NCBI RefSeq assembly: GCF_041146395.1
Contig: NC_091008.1
Location: 5,903,501 to 5,967,500, forward strand
Direction of reading: 5' to 3'
Source: Eulemur rufifrons
Taxonomy: Eukaryota > Chordata > Mammalia > Primates > Lemuridae
Length of the DNA: 64,000 nucleotides
Position numbers and translations under genes: made by a program. Under the pieces are notes generated by a model. The model made no database searches. It saw nothing but the letters and a program-made list of their open reading frames with translations, and was not told the DNA's origin. The stretch's first letter is position 1. Every line of letters begins with the position of its first letter. This document shows, one piece after another, positions 40,828 to 58,609 of the stretch.

Positions 40828-41533
40828 ATTTCCCCCTTTTAGTCAGCCTCTCAATTGTGAGAGATTGACCTAAACCTTGTGCCTTGACACGGCTTCCTGT
40901 CACTGTCATAATGGACTTGTTTGGTCTCAGGATGGAACTCACAATTCACAATGTTAGATTCGCTGGATGATTTTGCTTTCTTCCTGTTGTTATTCTAATT
41001 GTAAAGACACCATTTGATGAACCAAGGATGGCTGCGTACAAGCATTTAACCTCTTGAGGGGAAAGAACACAGCAGGGAGACAATTTGGTGGCTATCAGGA
41101 GGATAATACCAATAAACGGAGGTACACTCCTTAACAGGAGTCTCTGCAGACTGAACTGATTAAAATCAAACAGTTCAAAGTTCAGACAATAAAGATAATT
41201 CCACAGTATTGGGCTCCAATTGGTCATAGTCTTTGTTCAGGGCACTACAACGATTAAGGGTCATAGGTCGCTGAATGGCCTGGTTAAAGGAGGTGTCCAT
41301 TTTTGTGGTCAGCCTGACAACACAAGTCGTAATAACCTGGAGATCCACTTGAAAGAAGCATAAAAATTAGCAAAGCTTGGAATAGCCAACCTTGACATTT
41401 ACCATTCAGGATGCCTGCAAACAAATTGTTAGCTGCTCCCCTAAACATATCGTGTGTTCCTTTCCCCTGAGAAATTTCCTTAATGTATTCAGTTGGAAGT
41501 GTCTAGAGAAATGGCAGTATCTGCCACCTTTTA

Positions 41534-41913
<380 letters not shown>

Positions 41914-42744
41914 TAGCAGTTAAATTAGAGGAAAGATAAAGTGCGACATTCGGTTCCATTCAGTACCATACACAAGTCCCCAACATGGGCAGAGAGGAGA
42001 TCTGAAGTAGTATGATGCCCCATTCAGTGTCTTTGTTGAATGTGGATGTTCTCATTCACTTTTTGGAGAGTGGCTTCTACCCATCTGAACCCCTGGGATG
42101 TCTGATTGGCTACAAAATCCAAGATTTTCCCTAGTTTATGGATTAGTTTCAAATTCCATAAGTCCATGCAACCAGCACCGCACTACTGCCAAGAGGAAGC
42201 CTCCAGGAATCCCACGGGAACATTTCCTCAGTGAAAACCAGCTTCCCGTCATCTATTTCGAGATGTACTGATTTCTGATACTGACTGCTGTAACCTCTGA
42301 TTATGGGAGATATTATTGGAACTTTCTGGGAAAGCTCTTTGGAAGGCAGGAGTGACTAGCAAATAGCAAGATCTAAGCCAACAAAGAGGCAGAAGAGAGT
42401 AAGCAAACTCTTCACAGACCCACGATAGGCCCTTGGGGGCTAGAAAAGTGGGTCACCTGGTGGTCTTTGAGCAGAGGTCAGTTAAATTGGTTCTTCTGTA
42501 AGTCTGCATAGCTCCTGAACAGGGTCCAGTGGGAAGCTTAATTTCTTTGTGGTCTCTTTATAGCATGCTATAAGGGTGCAAAACCACAATTAGTGGAAAA
42601 GCACTTTACTGGCTATAATACAGTGAGATCATACAAGCAATTACTCGTACCCACCTAGGTAGTCGCCAGGTGTCGAGTACAAGATGCCTGGAAGCATGCT
42701 GTACCTTTTGCAGGCATCACTCTGATGGGTTTTCTTTCTATTTT

Positions 42745-43060
42745 TTAAAAAAGTTTTATTTATAATTAACACATTATAATTGCACACGTTTATGGGGTAC
42801 AGTGTGATGTTTCAATGCATGTATACATTAAATAATGATCAAATCAGGGTAACTGGTATATCCATCGCTTTCAACATTTATCATTTCTTTGTGGTGATAA
42901 CACTCAAAATGTTCTCTTCCAGCTATGTTGAAATATACATTGTTACTAGCTACAGTCGTTCTACTGTGGAATAGAACACGAGAACTTATTCTTCCTAACT
43001 GTAACTTTGTATCCACTGAGGATCTCTCTTCATTCCCCCCACCCCTACCCAGGTTTTGTA
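42745..43060 (-). mobile_element. L1 3' UTR fragment
   Basis: Reverse-complement L1 3' UTR: TTATGGGGTACAGTGTGATG, ATGTATACATTAAATAATGA and TTCTTTGTGGTGATAACACT, then the CATTCCCCCCACCCCT end. It sits within the retroviral remnant. Confidence 0.75.
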
Positions 43061-44617
43061 TATTCGGTGGCAATTAGGTTATTGATTGGAAAGATAAGTG
43101 TACTATTTCCAGCAGGTGTAGCAAAGCAAATAGCAGCGACGTCTAGAATATCAAGGATAGCTTTCCACTCTCCCGATGGGGTTCAGGGTGAGTGTCCTTA
43201 GCAGCACAGAGAGGCACTGGCATTAGTGGAACTGTCTCCTGATGTGGGGACATTAGTCCACAAACCCAACAATTGCTCTGGTTTCTTGCTAGAACATAAG
43301 CCTCTGTTAAAGCCATTCACTGATTATTGTCCCAAAGGTTTTTCTGTAAGGAAAGAGGAGGAATTACAACAACGGAAAATAGGGGGGAAAGGAAAAAAGA
43401 TAAGGCTTTCACGATGGCAGAGAAGTCTTCATCTGCAATCTTAGGAAAGCTGTCTGTATATAGGATGCCATCTGCGTGTAGGGAAAATTTTCTCTGGTCA
43501 GCTTTATTTTAAGATCTCCAACGGGTATACAGTTCTAGGAGTCTGTAGCGGCCCTTTTTGAGTTGAGAGATGGGGATCCAAGATGTGATGCCTTGAAGTT
43601 TTGCAGCACAGTAGAACTTGGTATGGTCCCTGTCAACAGAGTTCAAAGGCATACTTTTCTCCAGTGTCATTTCCAAAAGACATTCTGAAGATTCCAGATC
43701 ATGAAAAGTTTGATTGTCATCAGTTGTTGGGTCAAGAAGGGCTGCTTTTACCTGGTGAAAATATGCTTTGGCATAATACCTTGTACTGCTGAATCATGTC
43801 AGTTCCCAAGAGCAAGAAATCCATGAGGCCTTCCAGCAACTATTTCATAAGCGTTCAATCTGTGTTTTCCAGTCGGAGTGGCTCTGATTGCCATCAATCA
43901 GTAACACGTTTCCCCAAGGCAATCTCATCAGTTCAGTTAGCTTTTCCTGATGCTATCGTGTTTGTCACACCTTATTTAACTGTTTGACAACCTGTCCAGT
44001 GAAATGACTACCTCCATTTCTGGAAATTTCCGCAGCAATGCCCCATAAGGGAAACACATTTTCTAATAATCCTTTAGCTACTGGTAGAGCATTGGCCTTA
44101 CTGCATGGGAGAGCTTCTGTACAACCAGAAAAGATTCGCTGAAGGTGGCGTCTTTTACAACGTGAGGGAGAGTTTATTTTTACTCTGTTGCTAAGGAGAT
44201 GAAATGTTCATTCCACCCCAAACACAGATTTTTGCACACACGGAAACGGTCGCCTGTTTCACCGTAAGCATTAATGGTTGTGGGGATTCATCGAGTGTAG
44301 GTTAGGATTCTTTTTTGTCTTACAGGAAGTGAAATATTTCCAAAATGTTGAGAATGAACCGTATGTCCAACCTCAGCCGGCAACCTCCAGAATGCTTGCA
44401 CGAGGTCACAAGTCTCACCAAGTGGGACGATGAAGATGGTACAATACCGTCCAAGGGGGCAGTGACCTCTAGAATGTGGCCTTTGATAGAAATTATACCT
44501 TTTGAGGCACCTACCTAGGATCTCCAGGTGTGAAGTTTTATAGCTCTAAAGTTAACCATTTACTGGCCTTAACAACAGTGGTAATAACGGCTTGCTTGTG
44601 TTAAATGGTTTTGCATG

Positions 44618-45240
44618 CGGTAGCAGCCGATGTTTACTGAGTCCACGTCTGTGTTCCACCCTGTGCTAGGTACTTCACATGGAATAACTAAATCCTCAAA
44701 AGAACCCTGTGTCGGCCGGGCGCGGTGGCTCACGCCTGTCATCCTAGCACTCTGGGAGGCCGAGGCGGGTGGATCGCTCAAGGTCAGGAGTTCGAGACCA
44801 GCCTGAGCAAGAGCGAGACCCCGTCTCTACTAAAAAATAGAAAAACATTATATGGACAACTAAAAATATATATATAGAAAAATTAGCCGGGCATGGTGGC
44901 GCATGCCTGTAGTCCCAGCTACTCGGGAGGCTGAGGCAGGAGGATGGCTTGAGGCCAGGAGTTTGAGGTTGCTGTGAGCTAGGCTGACGCCACGGCACTC
45001 ACTCTAGCCTGGGCAACAGAGTGAGACTCTGTCTCAAAAAAAAAAAAAAAAAAGAACCCTGTGTCGTAAGTACCAAGGGTCCCCCTCTTGTCCAGGTTAG
45101 GGAAATGGAGGCCCAGAGAGGTTTAGAAACTTAGCTCAAGCTATCACACACAGCTGATGGACGGCACCGGCAGGATTCCAATCCAGGACAGTCTGTGTCC
45201 AGGGGTCATGTTTTGACCACATGCTGTTTTGCCTCTTCGT
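44618..45240 (+). repeat. MIR element split by an Alu
   Basis: The left part has TGTTTACTGAGTCCACG and CCTGTGCTAGGTACTTCACA. The right part, after the Alu, has AAATGGAGGCCCAGAGAGGT, AGCTATCACACACAGCTGAT and the GACCACATGCTGTTTTGCCT end. It lies between the two retroviral blocks, which is odd because MIR is much older. Confidence 0.85.
44714..45049 (+). mobile_element. Alu with lemur-type linker insertion
   Basis: A full Alu flanked by a perfect 16-bp duplication, AAAAGAACCCTGTGTC (44698-44713 and 45050-45065). Low divergence and an intact A18 tail suggest a young insertion. Confidence 0.97.
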
Positions 45241-45309
45241 AACAACCCTGTGGCTTTCATGCTTTCCTCACCTAAAAGAGAAGAAACTGAGGCTCAGAGC
45301 ACTTAAGCC

Positions 45310-47170
45310 GCGAAAAATGTCTTGTCTTGTCAGGAGAACAGGAGAAGCTGCCTCAAATACATCTCCCAACTAACGGAGTTCATGGGCTTTTAAAGGACGG
45401 GCCACGTGCCTCGGGGCAGGTCATGGTGTAACTAACTAGGGGCTGTGTGCATTGGGGGCGGGTTGTAGGGGATGGCGAGCTGTCAGGAAGTCTGCCCAGG
45501 GGCCTTCAGAACCTCGAGTCCTTTGTCTTGCAGAAAACCCACCATTTCTGGGAAACAACTCAAAAGGTCAAGTAGTCAGTTAAGGGAGAGGATTGAAGAT
45601 ATATAGATGGGGTCATTGAAATGTGTTCATGGAGCCAGGTACAACTCCCTTCTTTGTGGTTCGTTCCTCAATCTTGGAAAATCAGGACAGCGACCTATCT
45701 GGCTGCTTCCTGCTGACGTGGGATGTAGTTGGGGTGTGAGGAAGCATGAGAATGTTGGGCTTGTAACTGACAGTTTTTAGTCCATGTTGTTAAGTCGCCA
45801 CCCTCTCCCCACGGAGGCAGTGGTACATCGATAGAAGTACCCGTCCGCCTCTGGGACCCCTGCAGGGAAATGTTGACCCAGTGTCCCCCAGATGGAATTT
45901 CCATCCCGAAGTCCTCTAGTCACTCATGAAACCAGTTTTAGGGGGCTAGTGTAATGGGCAGCTTTTGACCTGTCATGGACTGACAGGGTGGTAAGTGGGT
46001 GGTAAGGGTTTCTAACAAGCAAGTGTCCCCATTGTCCAGCTGTTGAGACAATCACAGGCCCAGGGAGTTTTCTCCATTGACCGCACAGAAAAAAAATACA
46101 CTCAGAAGTTGCACCAATTGTACGCGCTCCTGTCTGCCTGTCCTGCTGCTAGCTGACGTGTCACCGTTTGCTGACATACTGTCGTACACATAGACGTCCC
46201 TGGCTGTCCAGTTGCAGGGAGGGGGTTGAGGCCGATTGGTTGGACAATTGCCAGGCTGCTCTTTTGGCCCTCACGCCTATCGTAGACAATTCTCTGATGT
46301 CCTCCGTAGTGCCTGATGACTCCCTCCCTGAGCGGTAAAATGGCTTTTAATAACTCAATTTCCGGTCCGTATGTAATTTTCTTATTTTCAGAGATAAGAT
46401 ACCTTGTTTCTTCCAGATAGCTTTATGAGCATGCACTACCATAAAGGCATACTTAGAATCAGTCTAGTTAGCGCAATTAATTTATCCTTCTGGGCAGATG
46501 TCCCGGGGGGTGGGGGTTATATCTCTATTACCCGTCCGTTGGCTGGTAACCCCAGCACACCTAGTTTTGCATTGTTCCTGTTTCATAAAGCTGCTTCCAG
46601 CCATAAGGAGCTCCACATATGGGTCCAACCGGGGCTGGTCCGTTGAATCTGGGCAACTAGAATACACTTGGTCAATCATTTGAATGCAATCATGGACTGG
46701 GGAAGAAGGGTCCCTAGGCAGCAAGGTGGCTGGATTGAAGGTGGACACCACTTTCAGAGTCATGGCAGGGTTCCCTGACAAAGTAGGCCGATACTTACTC
46801 AAGTGGCCAGCCCTTCCCGGAAGTCTCCCTGACGCTCCAGTGAGGGCAATACACGGTGCATGTTGGGGACAGTCACTGTTGCCGGGGGTAAACTTTTCAG
46901 CTTCCCATAAAATATCACAAGTGACAGCCACCCTCTCAAACAGGTCGGCCATCCTTTTGTTACCACATCCAAGTGCTCGGAGAAATAAACTCTTTGTTGT
47001 TTGTGACCCCAAAAGTTCGTGTCAATACCCTTTGTCTACACCTTACGTCTGTGCACTTGGTCAAATGTTTCCTGAGAGGAGCAAAGCTTTACTGTTTTGC
47101 ATACGATTACATTTCTTGTTACCAGGGAAGAATGAACATACAGCTTCTACAGCTAAAATCGTATTAAATT
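45310..47170 (-). mobile_element. Endogenous retrovirus pol remnant, degraded
   Basis: A minus-strand open fragment at 47012-46482 contains a DGSSF-like segment (MAGSSF), at the position of the RNase H catalytic Asp region in class I retroviral pol. The motif Asp is replaced. Just downstream, at about 46496-46440, a shifted frame has AQKDKLIALTR, resembling the next RNase H helix. No intact gene remains. Bases 45310-46240 on the integrase side are unassigned beyond continuity. The 5' end near 47170 is uncertain and no 5' LTR was seen. Confidence 0.55.
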
Positions 47171-48120
47171 AATCCCAGGCCCCCAGAGAAAATTCAACTT
47201 CCAGTGTTAACTTTTGCCTTTAAGATTTTTAATAGGGAGATCTTTTTTTTGTCCACAAGAGGGCAGAATAGGGCTTTTGAATACATATTTTACATAGTAT
47301 TTAAAATCTTTGTTTTTAGAGAAACTTCTGGGCCTTTTCTTTAAGTGTACATGAGAGAAGGAACTGCAAACATAGCTTTTCACTTAGGCAAAATTCTTCA
47401 TCTTAACGATTTTAACAGTTCATAAGATACTAGCCATTCAACATATTTCTTGAATGAGTAAGTGACTAGCTTAAAACTGATGCATATTTTAAAGCAATAC
47501 CATTTAACTTAGGTGCTTGAAACAATAGGAAGTAGGAATCTTACCTTTGATTGCTTTAGGTGCATCCTTAAAATTTGGCATCCTGCTCTCAGTTTATTTT
47601 ATTTTATTATTTTTTTGACCATATGGTTGAATTAGACCAGGGGTCAGACAGAACGTGTAGCTTTTATTTCTGGACCTAAGAGTCCCTGGGCTGGTCATTT
47701 CACTTCCAATCCCTCCATCTCTTTATCTAATAGGAGAGTAAATTAGATCATCTCTAAACTCCCTTTTAGCTCTAAAATTCTATAATTACAAAACCCTATT
47801 CCAGTTGGGGGGGGGGTTGGTGGTAAACAACCAAACAAAAGACCCAAACAAATGACCCTAGCCTGCCATCATTTTAAACTAAAGAACTTTTCAATAAAAA
47901 TGCTCAGTGTGCTTTATTGAGAGCTCTTGAGGCCTTCATTTCACAGATGGATATTACAGTATCATGAACCCAATAGGCTCTGTGCTGTAAGAAATCTGTC
48001 ATAACTCAATTCTTTACAGGTGAACAATTCACAGTCTAGTAGGACATCGTTCATTTATTTTTAAAGGAAGAAGAAAATTTGAAGAAACATAGAATTAAGA
48101 GGAAAACAAAAATCAGCCAT
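47171..48120. other. Intergenic, 47.2-48.1 kb, nothing recognised
   Basis: AT-rich sequence without a supported gene. A G9 run lies at 47808-47816. Confidence 0.4.
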
Positions 48121-48129
48121 TTCAGTCAT

Positions 48130-48400
48130 AAGTCAGATCGTGTCCCTTCTCTGCTCAAAACTCTCCCACGGGTCCAGCTCACTCAGATAAAAGCCAGAGT
48201 TTTTCCCCCCGGAGACTCCCGGCCACTAGAACTATCATGTCTCCTACTGTTCAATCTGCCTCAGACACGCTGCCTCCCTGCTGCTGCCGGGATATTCCAG
48301 ACCACTCCTGCTGGGAGGCCTTTGCACTTGCTGTTCCCGCTGCCTAGAATGTTCTTTCCCTAGATATGAAGGCTGCACTTGGAACAGGACAGTTTGTTCT
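48130..48400. repeat. L2-like fragment
   Basis: GTCCCTTCTCTGCTCAAAAC, then GGGAGGCCTTTGCACTTGCT and GTTCCCGCTGCCTAGAATGT, is the well-known LINE2 3' signature. Confidence 0.75.
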
Positions 48401-48514
48401 TGAGATGGAATTCATGTGCTTTTGAATTGCACTAGTAACTCGGCATTAACAAGTTTATTACTCCTTAATTTATATATGCATTTTGAGTATTCCTGACCAA
48501 AGAGTTTGTAGCTT

Positions 48515-48840
48515 ACTTTGGTTTATCATTTCAAGAAAACAACTATTGGTTTTGTTGATTTATTTTTTCTATTGTCTATTCTCTATTTTCTTTATTTCTG
48601 CTCTAATCTTTATTTTTTTCCTTTCCTCTTCTAACTTTGAGCTTAGTTTGTTTTTCTTCCCCCCTAGTTTCTTGAGGTATAAAGTTAGGTTGTTTATTTG
48701 AGATCTCTTTTTTTTTTTAATATATGCATTTATCACTATAAACTTCCCTCTTAGTACTGCTTTTACTGCATCCCATAAGTTTTGGTATGTTGTGTTTTGG
48801 TTTTTGTTTGTCCCGAGATACTTCTTAAATTTCCTTTCGT
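48515..48840 (-). mobile_element. L1 ORF2 fragment, reverse orientation
   Basis: TTATTTCTGCTCTAATCTTT, then TTTCTTGAGGTATAAAGTTA and GCTTTTACTGCATCCCATAA, is reverse-complement L1 ORF2. Confidence 0.75.
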
Positions 48841-49337
48841 TCCAATTGCAGTGTAATCCACACTTTTATCATCTCATCTACAATCTAACACAACCTCTTC
48901 ACTCACTCAGTTCCTTTGCATTTAGTCTGTTAGCTTTTCTTTTCTAAAAAGCACAAATCCTCAAGGCACCTAAAGATTAGCCTATATCTCATTCATCTGT
49001 ATTGAAAGTGCTTAAGTATATTTCTAAAAAGAAAAAGAGCAGTATGTAGATAAGAATATAGAGTCAAAAATCAATCAATACTTGATTATATAATATTCAG
49101 TTCTTTTCTTCTTCCTCTTAATATGTTTGTATTAAGCAAATATTATTTCCATTCCTTGAGCATGCAAAAGTCTGCCTAGGATGTGCTAAATCAAAGGAAA
49201 AATCTAGCTTTGAATTTAAAATAGCCCTGGAATGCCATTCACAGACTAAGAAGATCTAACTACTCAAAGTGTGGCTAAAACAGATGAGTCGGAGGTTGGG
49301 GAGATCTGATATCTCCACTGATCTGAAAAACAGAGCA
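48841..49337. other. Intergenic, 48.8-49.3 kb, nothing recognised
   Basis: AT-rich, no supported feature. Confidence 0.4.
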
Positions 49338-49682
49338 GGCCAGGCGTGATGGCTCACGCCTGTAATCCTAGCACTCTGGGAGGCCGAGGCGGGAGGATCG
49401 CTTGAGGTCAGGAGTTCGAGACCAGCCTGAACAAGAGCGAGACCCCCGTCTCTACTAAAAATAGAAACAAATGATCTGGACAGCTAAAAATATATATAGA
49501 AAAAAATTAGCTGGGCATGGTGGCACATGCCTGTAGTCCCAGCTACTCGGGAGGCTGAGGCAGGAGAATCGCTTGAGCCCAGGAGTTGGAGGTTGCTGTG
49601 AGCGAGGCTGACGCCACGGCACTCTAGCCCGGGCAACAAAGCGAGACTCTGTCTCAAAAAAAAAAAAACAAAAAAAGAAAAA
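49338..49682 (+). mobile_element. Alu with lemur-type linker insertion
   Basis: A full Alu flanked by GAAAAACAGAGCA (49325-49337) and GAAAAACAAAGCA (49683-49695), one mismatch. It carries the linker insertion. Confidence 0.95.
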
Positions 49683-50053
49683 GAAAAACAAAGCAAGGAA
49701 ACGTGTTAAGTCACAGGAAGCCTTTCTAACGGAAGTGTTCAAGTTCAAAATTTCATCTTTTCTTTTTCATTTACTTCTCAAAGTACCAACCACTCTGAAT
49801 CTTTTCTTTCCCTCTTCTCCATCAACAGGAAGGGCAGTAACAGCCTCCCTCTTTTAGGAAACGTGATTGAGAGGCCCCTGGACGCGACCTAGTTTCCGGC
49901 TGCCTGGAGCTTACGTTCCGTGTTCTATTTAAACAGCTAAGGCGTCATTCTAAGTTTGTTCCAAATGGTTGTTTTAAATGATGAACAAAAGTCCAGTAAT
50001 TTTTTAAAAAGCTGGCTTTAATTGACATTAACAAATAACACACACTGATTTTT

Positions 50054-50094
50054 TTTATTACCTTTAAGCAACAAAAATGCCACCTGTATTTATT
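50054..50094 (-). terminator. Candidate CYP2U1 polyadenylation signals
   Basis: On the minus strand AATAAA occurs at 50094-50089 and again at 50059-50054. A GU-rich run (GTGTGTGTTATTTG) follows the second immediately, at about 50047-50034, and an ATTAAA lies further on. This order of hexamer and GU-rich element is the standard cleavage and polyadenylation arrangement. It would give a 3' UTR of about 2.1 kb that includes one Alu. The link to CYP2U1 is by position only. Confidence 0.4.
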
Positions 50095-50099
50095 CCAAT

Positions 50100-52200
<2,101 letters not shown>

Positions 52201-52379
52201 TCATCTCTTAGAAATGATTACATTGAATGGATGTGGGGCTAAAGTGAGCCCAAACCTTCCCGTCAGGATGGGCTTCTTAGAATCCTTAGGTAAAGCAAAC
52301 GTGAAGCTCTGCATCAGGCTCACAAACATCAGGAACAATTCCATCTTTGCCAGTTGCTCTCCCATGCACACCCGCTTCC
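52201..52379 (-). CDS. CYP2U1: CYP2U1 exon 5: haem-ligand cysteine and C terminus
   Basis: Two bases finish the Gly codon, followed by 58 codons and a TGA stop at 52203-52201. The exon begins [20 protein letters not shown]. Its Cys is the proximal haem thiolate in the FxxGxxxCxG motif. [20 protein letters not shown] then gives the C-terminal beta sheet, and the protein ends in KR. The acceptor, TCATTTTTAG, sits behind a weak pyrimidine tract. The 3' UTR follows at lower coordinates. The length matches the family C terminus exactly. Confidence 0.96.
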
Positions 52380-53122
52380 CTAAAAATGAGGTCAGAAAAC
52401 AATTCAGGAATTATACTACCATCCCTTTTCCTATTTCAAAAAGTACAAATGTATATATGAAACATCTAAGTTGAGTCCTTTAAATGCAGATACAGAGTTT
52501 AAAAATAAAATCGCCACCCATACCAAATAGCCTCCACCGCGTACGCTGATCAGACTCTTTACATGCTAAGTTCACGTTTTAATTCCTACCCACAGGAGCC
52601 TGTTCTCCTCCTAGACGGGAACTAGAGACAGCTCCAATGTGGCAGCTCCCCTGTCTCTTCCATGCCTGGTTATCACTTTCCTTAACTCCCACCTGGAAGA
52701 TTTTGGGGGTGGGGGTCTGATAAGAATCTCTAGAGCCTTCCTTTTTCCATAGAAAGAATCCCATGTTCCTAACTTAGGAACCTAAAAGAGGAACTATTGA
52801 GATGAGAGAAGCCACGAGACTGGCAGGTCAGAAGTTGCTCTTAACTCCAGTGGTTCCCTGGGACCCAAACAACCACCTTGGCAGCTTGGTGACTAGAAAG
52901 GACGATTTCTAGTCATATTTAAAGATTTAAAACCAACTGCTTTCATTTTATTTTTAAAACCTAAAATGAACTTGGTGGATCTGCATCATCTAAATTATTT
53001 CTCTCTTCTCTTTCATCAGCTTGCCAAGAAATATTTTAAAAACAACGACACGAAATAAGATTTCTTTTTAGTTCTACTTCTTTTTTTAAATTACGCCATC
53101 AAAAAATAAAAGTGAAACCGAC
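52380..53122. other. CYP2U1 intron 4
   Basis: 743 bp, GT-AG. No repeat or gene recognised. Confidence 0.7.
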
Positions 53123-53290
53123 CTATCCCAAAAGGAATAAAGGTTTCTTTTTTAATAAGTTGTCCTTGGTCATCCAGAAATCGATGAGGGCAGAAATCCT
53201 CTGGTTTCTCCCAAATGGCCGGGTCCCTGTGTATCGACCACAAGTTGGGTAGGATCATTGTGCCTTTAGGAATGGTATACCCTTGAAGCA
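53123..53290 (-). CDS. CYP2U1: CYP2U1 exon 4: PERF region and start of the haem loop
   Basis: The exon has 168 bases and 55 complete codons. It reads [40 protein letters not shown], then a segment ending [10 protein letters not shown]. WEKPEDFxPxRF is the PERF-type motif. The FGIG of the haem-binding loop is split across the next intron, with its second Gly codon divided after one base. The acceptor, GTCTCTCAG, follows a pyrimidine tract made of TGTC repeats. The donor is GTCGGT. The Cys in DFCPHRF is Tyr in human as I recall; it is not the haem ligand. Confidence 0.96.
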
Positions 53291-54887
<1,597 letters not shown>

Positions 54888-55049
54888 CTGTTTTCTCCAG
54901 GGTCCTGTGAGGAATGGCGAGCGGCACCACCGCACTCAGCCTCTGCACCTCCATGATGGTGGCTTCGGTGTAAGGCATCCGGGCCTTGTCGGTGAGGGAC
55001 GGGGCTCGGTTGGGACCAATGACCCTTTCGATTTCTTCGTGAACCTTTT
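54888..55049 (-). CDS. CYP2U1: CYP2U1 exon 3: K-helix ExxR; followed by a GC donor
   Basis: The exon has 162 bases and 53 complete codons between split codons. It begins [20 protein letters not shown] and includes [20 protein letters not shown] and then [13 protein letters not shown] is the invariant K-helix ExxR that pairs with the PERF-type Arg downstream. The acceptor is TTTGTGTAG. The downstream junction is CAG followed by GCAAGT, a GC donor, and it is the only site that keeps the reading frame with exon 4: G plus TG makes Val. No GT alternative nearby gives the family sequence. RTLEKT differs from the human MTSENT as I recall it, so this loop is variable. Confidence 0.95.
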
Positions 55050-55289
55050 CTACACAAAGAGGAAAGAATCAACCAGAAGATAAGCCCAGGAGAGCGTCGG
55101 GCCCGCCCTCCCGTGGGTACTTCCATCGCCACCTGCGCACAACTGGTACGTTGGCGGCACGGCCTGATTCTGCCTCAGGGAAGTGGAGCCTCGGTCAGGC
55201 CGTCCAGGTAGAGACCGCCAGCCCCAGGGAGACCGTGTGACTCTCAAGGAGGACGGCAGAAAACTCTGGACTCAGGAGCACCCTCAGTG

Positions 55290-55822
55290 ACACTCTTGTA
55301 TGAGCATGGACGGACTCCCTAAGCTGACCGTGACAACATGTGACAGTGCAAGATGGCCCTCGGCTATCCCCACTCTTGGGGTTCATGTCCTGGTGCAGTC
55401 CCCTCCCACTTTGCTCCAAGTCGGTCTGTGTGACCAACAGAGTAAGGCAGAAGTAAAGGCATGCCACTTCTGAGATTACGTTCTAAAACATCCTCATCTT
55501 TGTCACCCCACTCTCCCTTAGGTCACTTGCTTCGTGGAAAGGTCAGAGTGGTAAGGAACTGTGGCCGTGGCCAGCAGTCACGTGGATAGCCATCTCAGAC
55601 ATGGATCCTTCCGTCCCAGTCAAATCTATAGACGACTGCAGCCCCCGCCAACGTATTGACGACAACTTCATGAGAAACCTAAACTGGAGCCCTCCAGGTT
55701 CAGCCACTCCTGGACTCCTGATCTTCAGAAACTACATGTCATAATAAACGGTGGTTGTTTTAAGCTGCTGAATTTGGGGATAATTTGTTACTCGGCAAGA
55801 GTCGACTATTACAGGCAGGCAG
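55290..55822 (+). mobile_element. MaLR-type (MLT1-like) LTR
   Basis: The 3' end TAATAAACGGTGGTTGTTTT, then AAGCTGCTGAATTTGGGG and TAATTTGTTACTCGGCAA, is typical of mammalian MaLR LTRs. Noncoding, in CYP2U1 intron 2. Confidence 0.65.
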
Positions 55823-56265
55823 AATAGTGGCCCTTCCAAGATGTCCACACCCTTAATCCCCTGTAACGTGTACGTACGATACCTGACATTGCAAAAGCCA
55901 CTACGCTGGTGTGACGAAGGTAAGGGCCTGGAGAAGGAGAGATGGTCTAGCTGTGCCCGTCTAAGTTCACGGGCATTAACGTCAGAGAACATCACCCACC
56001 TGAGCTCCGCGTCAGGGGGAGATGTGATTACAGAAGAATGGTCAGAGAGATGCACCATTCCTGGCTTCGGAGAGGCAGGAAGGAGGCCATGAGCCCAGGA
56101 AGCTGGAAAGAGCAGGGAAATGGACTCTCCTTTCCAGCCTCCGGAAAGGAATGCAGTCCTGCCAACATCTGGATTTTTAGCCCAGGGAGACACTTAGCAG
56201 ACTTCTGATGTGTACAACTATAACAAATCTGTGCTATTTTGGCCATTCCATGTGCGCTAATGTGT
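55823..56265 (+). mobile_element. Second MaLR/ERVL-type LTR, adjacent
   Basis: It starts GGCAGGCAGAATAGTGGCCC and has AGATGTCCACACCCTTAATC. Near the end it has CAGTCCTGCCAACATCTGGA and TTTTAGCCCAGGGAGACAC, the landmarks of another common old LTR. It directly abuts the first. Confidence 0.6.
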
Positions 56266-57506
<1,241 letters not shown>

Positions 57507-57677
57507 TCATACACAGAGAAAGACCACTAGCCAAGAAGAAAGATTAGCAAAATTTAGCTATCAAGAAAATACATGTTTCTAAAAACAAAAATCATATCCA
57601 ATTAAATTAGGAGAATTTGCTATAATGTTTATTATTATGGAGAGTAATGCCTGGTGAATTGAAAAGTCCTGGGTTTT

Positions 57678-58023
57678 GGCCGGGCGCGGTGGCTCACGCC
57701 TGTAATCCTAGCACTCTGGGAGGCCGAGGCGGGTGGATTGCTCAAGGTCAGGAGTTCGAGACCAGCCTGAGCGAGACCCCGTCTCTACTAAAAATAGAAA
57801 GACATTATATGGACAACTAAAAATCTATATAGAAAAAATTAGCCGGGCATAGTGGCGCATGCCTGTAGTCCCAGCTACTCGGGAGGCTGAGGCAGTAGGA
57901 TCGCTTAAGCCGAGGAGTCTGAGGTTGCTGTGAGCTAAGCTGACGCCACGGCACTCACTCTAGCCTGGGCAACAGAGTGAGACTCTGTCTCAACAACAAC
58001 AACAAAAAAAAAAAAAAAAAAAA
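57678..58023 (+). mobile_element. Alu with lemur-type linker insertion
   Basis: A full Alu flanked by GAAAAGTCCTGGGTTT (57661-57676 and 58024-58039), in CYP2U1 intron 1. Confidence 0.95.
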
Positions 58024-58096
58024 GAAAAGTCCTGGGTTTCCAAAGTTAGCGGGCATTTCAAAGTCTTGTATTTCATAAGCGTGAATCCAGGCTTAG

Positions 58097-58513
<417 letters not shown>

Positions 58514-58609
58514 TGAGGGCAGAGACAGACCTCACCATTAGAATCCCAGCTTCTGGCATGGTGCTTGGTACATATAAATGTTCTCATTTGTTCCAAATAG
58601 TTGCCATCA

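Noticed and set aside
46482..47012. A 176-codon pol-like frame as an intact domesticated retroviral gene
   Set aside because: The neighbouring conserved segment is in another frame and the RNase H motif Asp is changed, so it is a remnant.
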